From Lates calcarifer (Eukaryota > Chordata > Actinopteri > Centropomidae): a DNA stretch of 64,000 nt. A program made the translations under genes and the position numbers. The notes under the pieces are model-generated. The model saw only the letters and a program-made list of their open reading frames with translations, was not told the DNA's origin and did not search any database. Where the stretch lies: positions 7,162,053-7,226,052 of the forward strand of contig NC_066844.1 in assembly GCF_001640805.2 (NCBI RefSeq), given 5' to 3'. Positions 24,266-37,004 of the stretch are shown in pieces (the first letter of the stretch is position 1; the number at the start of each line of letters is the position of its first letter).

Positions 24266-25736
24266 CTCTCACCTCACCACATGAATGCCCTCTGACTGAA
24301 CCTTTCTGTGTGGAACACAGACTTGTGCGTTACTTAGATTTTTAGTGTTTTTAGTGTTTGTGTGTGTCTGTTTATATATTTTTAGTTTTTTTGCTGGATA
24401 GAAGTCTTCACCTTTACTTTTAGATCAAGTTTGGTATGGAGTCTGAGAATGAAACACAGATGGCACATATGCATATGACTTATGTGGATTCGATATTAAG
24501 TAGCTGTTGGGCAAAGAAGCCAATAATTTTGAGGACAACTGTGAATACTTCAAATAACACAATATGAGAAACTGAGCTGAAATAACCAGCTGATTCATCG
24601 ATCAGTTGACTGACAGAAAATGAGTCAGCAACAGTTTAACAGTTTTAATCAAGTAATTTTTCCCAGCTTGATGCTCATAGTCATGTTCACACTATTATTT
24701 TTTCTTTTTTTTTTTTGGTCATTTTACAGACCAAATGATTAATTAATTAGTGGTAGAGTGGAAAGACTAGAATGAACTAAAATTAAATGATAAAGCTGTC
24801 TGCACAAATCATAGACCAATAAAAGAAGTGTTTCTTTGCACTGGTCAATTTTTTTTTATCGTTTGGAAATTCAATCCACCACAAACAGCTGTCAAAATCA
24901 ATTTACCTCCCTGCCTCAAGTGAGCATTATATTATTTATTCTCGGTCTGCTCTTTGCATGACCATGAGTGGCAGTGCGCTATTAGCATTTACTGCTGAAT
25001 GCGAAGGTGTCTATCCTCTGGTCTAAATGAGGCTTGCTGTTTCTTTTCTTTTTCTTTTTTTTTTTTTTACAACCAAACAGAAAAAAACATATGCTGCTGA
25101 TAACTGGATGCACTTGACTACTGTAGCATGAATTTGCTTCGTGCATCATTGTTTGGCACAGAGAAAGAGAATTCTTTCTTTTTGAGCCTTTTTATTTGAT
25201 TACTTAGAATAGACAGCAAAAGAGATAATGGGAGGACAGTTTAGTGGTTTAAATTCTATCAGCAAGATTATTTTTACTGCAGTATGATACATTTCTGGGA
25301 ACAGCTAGTCTGACTGGTATTATTTTCGGCACTGAACATTGTGATTTGGACACTGCCTTCATGCTTTCATGCCCCCCCACCACCTCAACATAATGCTAAA
25401 GAATAACTGGCAACTTGACAGCAGTTCACTTGTTCTGCAGCTACAACGTCTCTGTGTTTATTTGTTTTCGCTTCAGGGTGAAGAATTTGAAAGGAGAAAA
25501 GTGCTTTGACAGAAAAGGTCATAAAATTTATACATTTTCAAGAAAGAAAAGAGAGAGAGCATTGTGTGATTCACTCCTTCAGAGCTTTATATTCGTTGCT
25601 ATGCCTGTTAAGCAAGTACTATGTGGAGGCAGATAACATATCATAAAAAGAAAAGATGAAGCATAAAATAAAAATTAGATAAACACTTAGCAGGAATAAA
25701 ATATAAAACACATTGTGTCTGAAAGTGTATGTGGGA

Positions 25737-25739
<3 letters not shown>

Positions 25740-25771
<32 letters not shown>

Positions 25772-25780
25772 TGTGTGCGT
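25740..25780. repeat. (TG)n microsatellite
   Basis: About 16 TG units and a slightly interrupted tail. Confidence 0.95.
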
Positions 25781-27167
25781 GTCATTACAGCTCTCAAATG
25801 TTCAGGACTATCCAGAGGATTTTTGTTTTATCTCCCTTACAAAGCACTAAAAGAAAATGATCTGTCTCAGTTTAAGACAGACAATTTATATCCTCTGTTT
25901 AAATGAGCAAGGACAACAGCTGAGTGCAGGGTTTCACAGATGCAAACACAGAAGTTTGTGTGTTAAAATTAGATTGATGTACAGTGAATCTTTTGCTGTA
26001 GAGACGTCATGATCTCAATACGCTCACAGTTCATACGAGAATTCCTGTATCATAACATGAGAGTGAAGCAACAGACTTCAGACTTCTCCGTCAGTGTTTG
26101 GCAAACACAGTCGTGATGTAAGCTCATCTTCATTGACTCACAGGACCATGAATCAATAAGCATTTCATTCAAACATGTGCATTTTGCCGTTTCTCTCATT
26201 TTCACAGGTAGGGATTTGTGGTTAGATGCCTGCTATTCACATACAGAGCAGCGGAGGCCCGCGTGCTGTGGGCCAGCAGATCATTGTTGCTAAGCAATCC
26301 TGACAGTGTCTATCGGCTATCCAGAATTGCCCACAACCTGTCTATAGCCGAGGTGACCAGCCAATTAAATAACCAATTGGCTGAAGGCCAGTGTCAAGTC
26401 ATTGCCTGAGCATTGGGTATGGACATGATGGGAATGCAAACTGCTGCCACTTTGCTATGATGTATGATCATTGTGATTAAAGTTTTAGCCGCAATGGGGT
26501 CCCTCCCAAAAAATTTAACATCACGTTATGTCTATACAAGAAACCATGACTCAAGACGTCGCCACGTCTCAATCACCACTGACGAAACATGCCAGCAGCT
26601 GTAATAAACACAATCCAAGATAATTCCTGCTTCCCTAATCGCATGGATAACTCAACTCTCGAACTTCCACCAACTCTCTGTGATTAGCAGCAATGAGGGC
26701 AGTGGCTGAATGCAAATACACCACAACACGTCCACGCCTCCCCCCTCCTTTAGTGTTTACCTCTGTGCCATTAGCACTCAGTCCTTATCTGCCTTTGATT
26801 TCTGCAGCTCATCACTGGCCAGCATCACTCAGCCACAGAAAAAGGCTCTGACACATCCTGATTCACAAGGATATTCAGGTACAGAGAGTACAGTCACAGT
26901 GTAATAGTTTAACATCACTCACTTAGTTTGAGCACACAGCAAAGATCCTCTCAGATAGCCACGTTCTAGTTGTATGTTGCAGTTACATTCATGCCACATA
27001 ACTGCACCACAATTATAAAAGATCTCCAAAACAAAACTCACCAGTCAGATATAGTATTCCCCTTCACAAGGTGGCCCATCCAATATCAATGACTGTTTGG
27101 GCTACAGTTCCTCAGAGCTGTGGTAACATAGTCTGATCTCTCTCATAAGCAGAGACTGCAGTCTCCT

Positions 27168-27380
27168 CTCACTTCTCTCCACTGCAGCACTACACCCCTC
27201 CTCCTCCTCCTCCTCCTCCTCCTCCCCCTCCTCCTCTTCCAATGCACACCATCTCCCCCTATTTTCCACCCTCCTGTCACACACACCTCCCTACCCCGTC
27301 TCTCCCTCAATGTACTCATGCACGCAGCCTCTTTACCTCTTTCTCTCCATCTCTCCCCGTCCCCCCTCCCCCTCCCCAAC
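27168..27380. repeat. Polypyrimidine tract with (CTC)n core
   Basis: C/T-rich on the + strand for about 200 bases, with a core of ten or more CTC units at 27195-27240. On the - strand, the syt2 sense strand, it is GGA-rich. Confidence 0.85.
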
Positions 27381-28829
27381 CTCATTTGTGATGCTGCTCA
27401 CACAACTGATTGCAGCATGCCACTCTTTGGTCTAGCATTGGAGGGCAGTTGTAAAAAGATCAATATGCACAAGCTCTGGGGTGGGGTGGGTTGGGGTGTT
27501 TGAATAAAGCCACAGATTGCACAGGTCAGAGATGCCTTACAGGAAGGTAGAGGTAGCGGAGGGTAGTAGAACGGCTGACAAACTCTTAAGGGTGTGCTGA
27601 CTTCACCACATCAGCTCCACAAACAGTATCATGCTGAGCTCATACAATTAATTGGATCCCAACAATTGATCTCAGAAGTGTGATATAACCCTCTGGAGGG
27701 ATTCTTGCTTGTTAAACCCATTCACAGCGAACAAGTGAAACCAAGAATGATTAGGTCAACTTGTCTGCCTTTCACTGATCCCTCAGGAGACTCGTCAACG
27801 ATGATTGGTAAGCGAGCAGATTGCAAAACATCTTCTCCAGTTACAACACAAAAAAAATGCAGCCCACAGTGTTGAGCTAAAACCATTACATCATGAAACA
27901 ACTCGTGTGTGACCAAGAAATCGATGCAAACAGAGGTGTGCATACAAGGTCTGAATATGAAACGCTGGGTGATAAAATGTAAGTCCACATCGCTTGGCCT
28001 TGTATTCATTCTGAATAATAAACCAGCCTCAGACCAACAAATGCATGAAAATGCCCCTTGTGTAGTTACTTCTGTACATATTTGAGCCCTTTTCAATTCC
28101 AGCATCCAATCTTTTCCCCTGGCTTTCTCCTGAAATCCTCTTTCCCTCTTCACTCTCCTTGGGGAAATACCTTTCTGTGTGCTCATGTTCAGGCAGCAGC
28201 TGTCAGGAGTTTGGTCTGAGGTGGCTCCTCTCTCCTCAGATTACAGTGCAATGAGCTGCTTCTGCCAGAGGGGGGCAGGGACCTCACACAAAATTGCTGC
28301 ATCACAGAGTATCTGTTTTCTATTTTTTATTTTTTATTTTTAATTTGCACAGTTTTGCCCAGAGATATTTGTCTTCCATATTTTCCCCAAATGTGTTTTC
28401 ATCCTCTGAAATGCATTTCACAATAGTGAAAGTGACTCACACTACTCATTTTAAATAAAACCTTTAGCTGCAACTTTTTACAAAGCTGTTCAAAATCACC
28501 AAGATCTTCCGCTTTTCACTTGGTTCTCAGTATTCTTCTTTCAATGTTAAATGATTTTATCTTTCATCATATTCTCTTAACAATTTAATTACAAGACAGA
28601 ATTAAGTAACCTTGTCATCAACTTGACTGAAGTGGGAGTGAGGGGACATCATAAGAGTGAAAATGATGTGGTCTGGAAAAGCTGCAGTAGCAAGGTGAGG
28701 AGGTGATGTTGCTAATTCATGGTTTCAGGAGAGAGATATTCAAAGCTAAAGAGTCTTGAGAGGTGGAATTAGGGTTTGTTACACCTGTAAAAGTAAACTT
28801 TGAACTCATTTAAATCTTGGGGTGCTTTA

Positions 28830-29340
28830 AAGGAATAGCTTGACATTTTGTGAAATCTGCTCACTTGCAGAGAGTTCCACTCCACTGTGTTTGTTCAAAA
28901 TGAAGCTGGAGCCAGGAAATGATTAGCAACTATGAACAGTGAGAAACACTTTATTTTTTCCCACCCAAGGTAAGGGAAAACCTGCCCCTACTTTGCCCCT
29001 GATTGGCTAGGTCTGGTTCCTCTTACTTGGTTGGGTTGGTTAGGTTTAGACATGAAGACTGATGAATGGTTAGGGTTAGGTTAAGAATATCAGTGTGAGA
29101 CAACCAGAGGCAGGGTAGGTGTGGGTCCTTGCTTACCTCAGCAGGGGGGAAAAATAACAGTGAACAGCTAGCCTGGCTTTCTCCAAACATCAACCAAACT
29201 CAGTCAACCAAAATCAGTGACGACAAGATGGTCAAGATACAGTCCAGCACATGACACTTTTTAAAACTGTAACTTGACATTTTTATATCGCAGCTTTTGT
29301 GAAGATTGAACAAGATATAAAGTGTAAAGTATGCTGGTAG
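28830..29340. repeat. Dispersed repeat family D, copy 3 (diverged)
   Basis: Starts aggaatagcttgacattttg and keeps gctagcctggctttctcc and cttttgtgaagattgaacaa-like segments, with a gattggctaggtctggttcc insert region between. Confidence 0.45.
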
Positions 29341-32280
29341 GCAGATTATGTCACCTCTGTACAGAGTCAGATGCTAGGATACATCATCATCATCTGCTGG
29401 CTATATTATCATATCTACTGTACAGACACAACAGTGGTATCAATATTCTCATCTAACTATTGAAAAGAAAGTAAATATGTGTATTCACCGATATGCTACT
29501 CTGTTAACATATACATTTGTTTCTATATTATTTGCAGAGAGTGACAGCAAGACTGGAAAACAAAATTAGGGATTACACAAATCTTTAATGACCCCCTTTA
29601 GATGTTCCAGTCAGCAGGTTGGGATGTTTGGGGTTTGAAACTGTGCCTGCAAGTTAAAAGGACACACTCCCAATCCAGTGATCCATTGTGCTGTCTCAGT
29701 GGAAAGTTCCTACAGTCAGTAACAATATAGTGGCATTTAATGCTAGGCGTACAGCAGCACTCACTGTAAATCTGCATTGTCACAGGAGCCAACTTGGCAA
29801 CAACAATAACTTAATTCACTCTGAGGTAGATTTGGGCACAGTAAACTCACAGTGAAAGCCTTCATTGTGAAGTAAATTGCAAACAGGAAAAATGGAGAAA
29901 ATGTAAATGGCAGAGAGCCAAACCAAGCAGCCCATTCTTCTCTGGCTAAAGAAATCCAATACATATCTGATATGAGACTAATAACCACATTATTCTAAGT
30001 GAAATTCATTTTTTTGTTTCGAAAATCGTGTGCGGCTGACTTACAAAAAATCTGAATAATCTTATTATTTTTTCCCCAAAATAAATCCAGTGATTTTAGT
30101 CCATTTATTTTCTGTATTGTCAATACATTTTAGACAGATGAAAACCCCCTGGTGAGTCAGCATTGGGTCTGTTGCATTATTCTAAACTAACAATATAAAA
30201 TATATCTCTAGAAAGCAACAACATTTAGTGGTAACATTTATTCTTCAGATTTATAACCTGAATCTGCATTGATTAGCTGGCCTGGCCGTCATCTTCACTG
30301 TTTTGGTTCACTCTTACTGCTGTCAGAGTCAGCACATTGCACAGCAGTCTTCAGCATTAAATCTCTAAAAAGCCACTGTACACATTGTACCAAAGACAGA
30401 CAAACAGATACAGTCAGAGACTAGAGCCACACAAATCGTTCAAGACCAAAAACAGAGGTAAAAGAGTGAATATTGGACTTTCATTCACCAGGTGATCAGA
30501 AACACAACACCAAATGAATGATGTTGCGCCATAACTGCTAGGATGTGTAAACAAGCAAGTGTTTGCTAACAAGTTCACCAATAACTTAAAAGGTGATGAC
30601 ATGTCAGTGTTGTATTCACAACCTGTTCCCACTACCTACAAGTGGTCAGAAAGCAGTTATTGCAGTGTTAATTCTTAATTTTGTGGTAGATTGCTCACAC
30701 ACAAATGGCAAATAAAACTGATTTGATTAAATGATTTCATTTTTATATGAGCATCACCTAACTACCATAATCAGGAACAAGAAAATTGAACACTCAACAG
30801 GATAAAAAGTAACATTAAAATGGAAAGAATAATCAATGGCAGCCAGATAATAAGCTTGTAATAATGTTAAAGCATGAATATGAATGAATACAGCGATGTT
30901 AGATTTCTGAATACGATACTTTTTAATTCTTTTGTATGTGCTCACCAGATGTAATGAGTTTATGTACCTGACCTGGTTTGATAAATCACCTTTTCTGCTT
31001 CTTGACTCAGCAGCTTTGGTGCCTAAGAGTTTAGTGCAAGGTCACAATGCAGCTGCAGCATTAACCAAAGCGGTACATTAGGATTGGTTCACTCTGGCTC
31101 CCAGTGCATTGTGGGATACTCCAGCTCATCCCTGGCTCTCTCATTCCCTCAGAGTATCTGTGAATGAATAAACCTCTCCCTCCCTCTCTACCAGTCATCC
31201 TCTCCACAAAGGGTGAGTCAGGCCGGAGGACATGTGCTGCTCTGGGACATCGATAAGGAGCAACACAACCACTATCACAGCCCAAGATTACGAACATATG
31301 CAGAGGACAGCTGGTCCTGACATGTGCCGTGCCGAGTTGTGCTGGGACGTTTTGGTCAAGATGATTTGTCTCCTCTGAGGCAGCAGAGAGGATGTGGAAA
31401 AGACTGCACCCTCTCAGCTCCTGCAGGGAGTGCTGCAATGCAGGGGTGTAACAGAGAAATACGAAGCTAGAAGGCAGTTTGTCCAACAGTCAGCTCCTAA
31501 CACTCTCCCTCCATTTCCTGCCATGCCTCACTTCTTCCCCTCCTCATTGCTTTGATCTTTTATTTTCCTCCTTATTGCTTCGCTCTCTCTAGACTCCCAT
31601 CCTTCTGTCTTCCTCTATCTCTCTCTCTCTCTCACAAACATGCACACAAACATTTACACACAAACACTCACACTTAAGGCACTGGCCGTACTCTGGCCAG
31701 TCATTACTGCTGCAATGGTAAACAGAGAGCACCATATGGTCGTAGTTGGCTCTGTACATTGGTTGCAGTGATTGGGTATCTTGAACATAGCAGTTGGTCA
31801 ACACAATGACGGCATGTGTGTGTGCTCCTATGTGTGTATGTTTATCTGTAAACACTGGGTGGATTTTTTATGGACTATGTTGAGTGGGTGAATGTCAAAG
31901 AGGAGCTCTTGTACTTTGACAGCAGCTTTTCACTATGAGTGAGTACCTGGCATGATAATACTACAGTGTCAGTCTCCTAATGTGAAGGACAGGGGAGCTG
32001 CAACAACTCGGTCAATGTCAACATGATCATGTGAGTATATTTAACTGTGCAAAACCAGCGTACGTTAAATCATTTGTCCCAAAAAGGGTTTATTAAGAAA
32101 GCAAATTTAGGTAGTTATTAGGGCTGCCGAACCAAAATAACCCAAGAGATATTAAAATTGTACAGAAAGAGGAACTGGAGGTTGGAACTTGGCCTCTTTT
32201 GTCTAAGAGCCAAACAACCAATTAGATTATACTACATTTTAAGTTGACAGGGAAAAGAGGTATATGTGGATAGGTATTGT

Positions 32281-32330
32281 AGTTCATGGTAAGCACCATA
32301 TACCCCTGAGCCACCAGGGCAGCCCTTAAA
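32281..32330 (-). repeat. Possible tRNA-derived SINE head
   Basis: On the - strand ggctgccctggtggctcagg is followed by ggtatatggtgcttaccatg. The word TGGCTCAGGGG fits the RNA polymerase III A-box. No clear B-box was seen, so this would be a decayed copy. Confidence 0.35.
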
Positions 32331-34906
32331 GCTGCTTCATGTAAGTAAATTATTTTGAAAAATTCAACACTTAGCATGCTGACCAGCTAGCCCCATTCCA
32401 TCCCAAGGATGAGGCAGTAGTGATGCTTTGATGCTGGACTTGCAATGTTTCTTCTACATTGATAAACAAACAGCTGCTAATCCTAATATTAGCTATGTAG
32501 CGATAACAAAAATGTACATATTGCACCTTAAGTAAAGTAAACTTTTTTTTCATAGTGTAATTAGTTTATACACAGCCTCTTGTATAGAGCTTTTTTACAC
32601 CAGATATTCTGAGGTGGAAGCATCCTAAGGCCCTGTGCACCCACACGTCTTAACAACAAACCTGACAATAAAATGATAAAGATGTAAATCAAGCCCTGTT
32701 TATACACACAACACAGTCCTGAGATAATATCTAATCAGGCAAAACAGGTACAACAGACTTTAAGTATTGAGAAAACCACACAAGTGAACCATTACCTACC
32801 AAAGCAAGCAAGCAATAAAACCAAGCAATAAAATGCAGCCATCATTAATGTCATCGGCTGCACCTAGCTTTTCCTGCTATAGCATGTCAAAAATGTTTAT
32901 TTATTCAAACTAAACTCAAAGGTTAAATCTTATTAAAAGTCTAACAACAACAATAAATTCTTCCTACTTACAAGTATCATCTGGTAGCCAAATCTTTTCC
33001 CTTGTGCTCCACACAAACACTGTCCACTCCATTGCACTGAGTGACACGTTCCCTAGGCTAAAATGAACATGGCCACTGTAGGTTATTTTGAGCTGATTCC
33101 ACACACACCATCCTGATGATGCAGTGTGAGCTAATGGTTCACATTCAGGGCTAAAGCTGACCAGGTGAGCTACATCAGCTGATGAGCCTCCTGAGTCAGC
33201 ATTTGCCATGTCAACCTGGATTACCCACTGGAGAGCAGCAGGAGGATGTTACCACAATCTCAACTTTTAAAACTGACAATGAGAATGTGAACATAAACTC
33301 AGGCAACTAACATGTTTGTCTTGCAGATGCAAGTTTTAAAAAATTTAACAACTGTGTGATCTTAAACCAAATGTCCTCCAGTGTCCATCAGACAATAGCA
33401 GTAAATGCTTTTATGCTACAGCATATTTCCATCAATTTACATCTTGAAAGTGAAAAACAATTCTGATCACAGGGGGAAAATGAACAACAGTAATTAAATA
33501 CCTTATGTGTTTCTTCTAAATTTCTCCTATGAATTTGTCTACATTAATTTGCCTGAAGGCAAACTAATGCAACTATGATGCCCACAACTATTTCCCTAAA
33601 TTTAGCTGAGACGTCACATCAAAAGTGTGTTTGATCGTCCAGAGCTTGACATATAAAGGAAAGACAACTTGTGACAGTTTGACAAGATGTCTTTGTATTC
33701 ACCATGTTACAAAAGCTCAACCAAAGCACATACTAGACAGCATTGTTTAAACTGTACCTGTCTAACACCTGGTTCTCGGTCATGGAAACTCCTCATTTTT
33801 AGCCTTTCCATAAACACAAATAAACCAATTGCAGAGTGGCCCACACCATGGTGACTGAGACCGTCTTGATAACAAACAAAAATACAGATATCTCATTTTT
33901 TCCTCCACCTAGTTCTGAAAATAGCCTGACTGAGCACTGGATATTGGCACATTTAGGGTGTGGGCAAAAGGGAGGGAGAGAACAACATTTAGAGACAGGG
34001 GAGGAGGAAAAGAAGAGGGAGGGAATACATCTTCCCACTAGTGAAGGATGCATTGCCCAACTGTGCAGATCTGGGGCAACATGACAGAGTACTACTGAGT
34101 AAAGAGAAGCCAGAAGGGACGCAAGTTCAGTAAGTAATTATCTGATTCTTCTTTTCCTCTGGCCTTGAAAGCATTTCACGTCAGATTTCATCCTCGACTT
34201 TTGCTAATTAAGCAGCAAGCAGTCATTTTCCTACTATACAGTCTGTGCCTCATTAAAACAAACGAAAAGTGACATGGCTTTGAAAGCAAGAACTGTGGAT
34301 GCACTGTATTTCTAAAATTTTGAGTCCAGAGACCAGCAATAAATACAAGAACCAGATGTGTCATTATTGGCATCATCCATTTTCTGCTCCAGCAAATTTC
34401 CAGATCTGTCAAGGGTGTCGTGCTGGGTGAGGAGAAGACAAATTGATATCATTAAGAAAGTCCTTCATCAGCAAATCCTCACAAACAGGTCTGTTTTCTG
34501 GATTGACCCATGAAAAATCTGAAAGATCTTCTCTGTTGTATTGTCATAAGTGATAAGATGCTTTATTTAAGACTGTGATTGTACAATAGTTCATAAATAG
34601 ATGGAGATAATATTGCTAATGTTTTCATTCCTGGATATCAAGCCTCTGAATTAAGTCAGCTGGGAGTGCAGGACTCAGAATGACCAGTAGAGAGCACTAT
34701 ACATACACTCTGTAATTTACCATTTTTCAGTGTAATGAATATTGATATTTGAAGTAAATATTGTCGATAACGTAGAACTTTTACTTGTAACGTACTTTCA
34801 CATTGCAATATTATTACTTTTAGTTAAAATGCTGCTACTTAAGCTTCATCCTTTACAGTATTACTGTATGTAGTCCTGTCAGTCTCTAGCAGAAATGGAA
34901 GATAGG

Positions 34907-34908
<2 letters not shown>

Positions 34909-34950
<42 letters not shown>
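34909..34950. repeat. (CA)n microsatellite
   Basis: About 20 CA units with one CG near the end. Confidence 0.96.
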
Positions 34951-36365
34951 ACAGCACACTAACTAACCTACTGATTGTTGCTGCTCACTCTGGTACTTAA
35001 AAATATTAATTCTCCCCTGAAGCACTTAAAATTGATCTGCGGAAAAGTATTGATTTCTCCCTGCACAAGACTGCAGAGGTTGGGCTGAAACAGTCACTAC
35101 AGTCGTGTACGTATTCTACACTGAGGCAACGGGAGACTTCTTTCAGTAAATGACAGCAAGAGGCAAACCAATGTACAAAGGAAATATACCATATAATATT
35201 GGATTTTTATCACTGTGGAAATCAATTGAATCATTTATCTATTGTCCAATGATTTCTTCAGTCAATCGGCTTCTGCTCCTACACTTTACCTTTTAACCTG
35301 TATGTCTTGTGCTCCTCTCCCTCTGCTGTTACACCAGTCTGTATCTTGGATTTGGCCTGCTACATCTTTTCTACCTTTCCCTCAGTGTTGGCCTCCAAAG
35401 GTTTACCATCAACAAGCGTTTTTTCCGTTTTTTCACAACATCAGCTCACAACAAAAACCTCAGTCTCGGCCAACATTGGATGGCCTGTTCACTTCGTCAC
35501 AGTCTGAATGCAATTTAGACAATACGTCTTGATACACTTCTCCTTTTCTAGGAAGGTCGAGCCTCAAAACGAATCCATTCTACTGTGTCCTCAGGCAGAG
35601 AGGTGTTGTGCTGATGGCATTCAACTGACAGAAAACGCACTGCAGCACCAGCGAAGGCATCGGTTCAGCAACTTTTACAGGGAAGCTCTCAAAGTCTACA
35701 GAACATCTCTCCTGACATCACTGTCTGTGATATCTGTCAAAATGTCTCTCAACACAAAAACAACATTGAGTCCCATTTTATGAACTGGCATTAATGTGTA
35801 TACCTAGTCTGGCACTACACACGCAGTACTGTGTGTTTAGAGTATAAACAAAAAACATCATCAGTGTGCTTCATGTACGCTGATGCACCTGACAGCCTAT
35901 GAAAGAGGATCCCCATTTAGAGAGGGCAGGATTATAGGCTGCAGTACAGAATCCCATTTCATGAACCATCAAGCATCAGAAGTGCTTGGGGCATGCACAC
36001 CTTAGGAGGAGCTGTAATGTGGAAACTCAAAGGGGCTGAAGTGAGGCCACCTGACAACTGCAACAACTGCCTACATTGAGAAATAAACATTACTGATATT
36101 CAGATTTAGTCAATTGATTTTACTGTTGCCAAGGATGAATAGGTATTATCACTGCATACAGTGACACAGAGCAGTAGGGGCCTAGTAGGCTGTTACCAAG
36201 CACAAATATCACTGATCCAGTGTGGGGATACTGAAGACCCAGAAGTTGCTGTGCTAACAAGAAACCTAAAGAAGAAAATGCATTTGACCGGAGGCCAAAC
36301 ACAATAAAATAACATGACTATGAACTAAGAGTCTACACTCATGCTAGTGGCTCTGTGAGGCTGTA

Positions 36366-37004
36366 CAGTGGCTTCAGAAAGTTTTCTGACTCCTTCATTT
36401 TTTGCACACTTTATTATATTGTAAATGTAATTTATAATTTCAATTTTAGATACAGAGAAGTCCTTGAAGAAAACCTGCTCCAGAGCACACGCAATCTGAG
36501 ACTGGGACTATGGTTAACCTTTCAGCACGACAGTGACCCAAAGCATACAGCCAAGATGACACAGGAGTGACTTTTGGACAAGTCTCTGACTGTCCTTGAG
36601 AGGCCCAGCCAAAACCCAGACTTAAACCCAATAAAACATTTGTGGAGAGACCTGAAGATGGCAGTTCACAGCATCACTTCCAATCCAATCTGACAGGCGG
36701 TTTAGAGGATCTCTGGAAGAATGGAATAAGCTGCCTCAAATCCAAGTGTAGAGACTTACCCAGGAAGAAATGAAACTGCAATTGCTGCCAAATAGGATTC
36801 TACAAAGTGCTTAATTAAAGATCAGAATACCTGTGTAAATGAGAGATTTCAGTTGTCTATAAACATGTTTTGTCTTGGTCATAATGGGTTATTAAGTGTA
36901 GGTTGATTGGCAAAAGTTAAATTTTTAATCCATTTAAAATTAAATCTACAACACAATAAAGTGTGCAAAAAGAGGATGGGTTTGAATGTATTCTGAAACC
37001 ACTG
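36366..37004 (+). mobile_element. Tc1/mariner-like remnant with terminal inverted repeats
   Basis: 639 bases between TA dinucleotides at 36364-36365 and 37005-37006, the expected target duplication. The ends are inverted copies of roughly 70 bases: CAGTGGCTTCAGAAAG at the left, CAGTGGTTTCAGAATA read in from the right, both with tttttgcacactttatt further in. The interior (about 36451-36830, + strand) is the 3' part of a transposase gene: [12 protein letters not shown] is the family's FQQDNDPKHT-type motif, then a stop, then a [18 protein letters not shown] segment in the following frame. The catalytic Glu normally in NPIEHLW reads Lys, and the N-terminal DNA-binding half is missing, so it cannot encode an active enzyme. 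Confidence 0.88.
36451..36830 (+). pseudogene. Truncated Tc1-like transposase
   Basis: Only the C-terminal third of the transposase is left. It keeps the second Asp motif (HDSDPKH) and the NPDLNP motif, has a TGA after KMTQE, and has Lys in place of the third catalytic acid. Lies wholly within the inverted-repeat element. Confidence 0.85.

Noticed and set aside
25715..25906. ORF with a Val/Cys repeat
   Set aside because: Translation of a TG microsatellite.
27722..28186. 154-codon ORF on the - strand in the 23-kb gap
   Set aside because: No recognisable motif, no fitting splice context or start, and composition like the surrounding DNA.
31061..31486. 141-codon ORF on the - strand
   Set aside because: No family resemblance and no splice or promoter support.
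35242..35783. Several overlapping + strand ORFs
   Set aside because: No conserved motif and no splice partners; overlapping frames are equally open.
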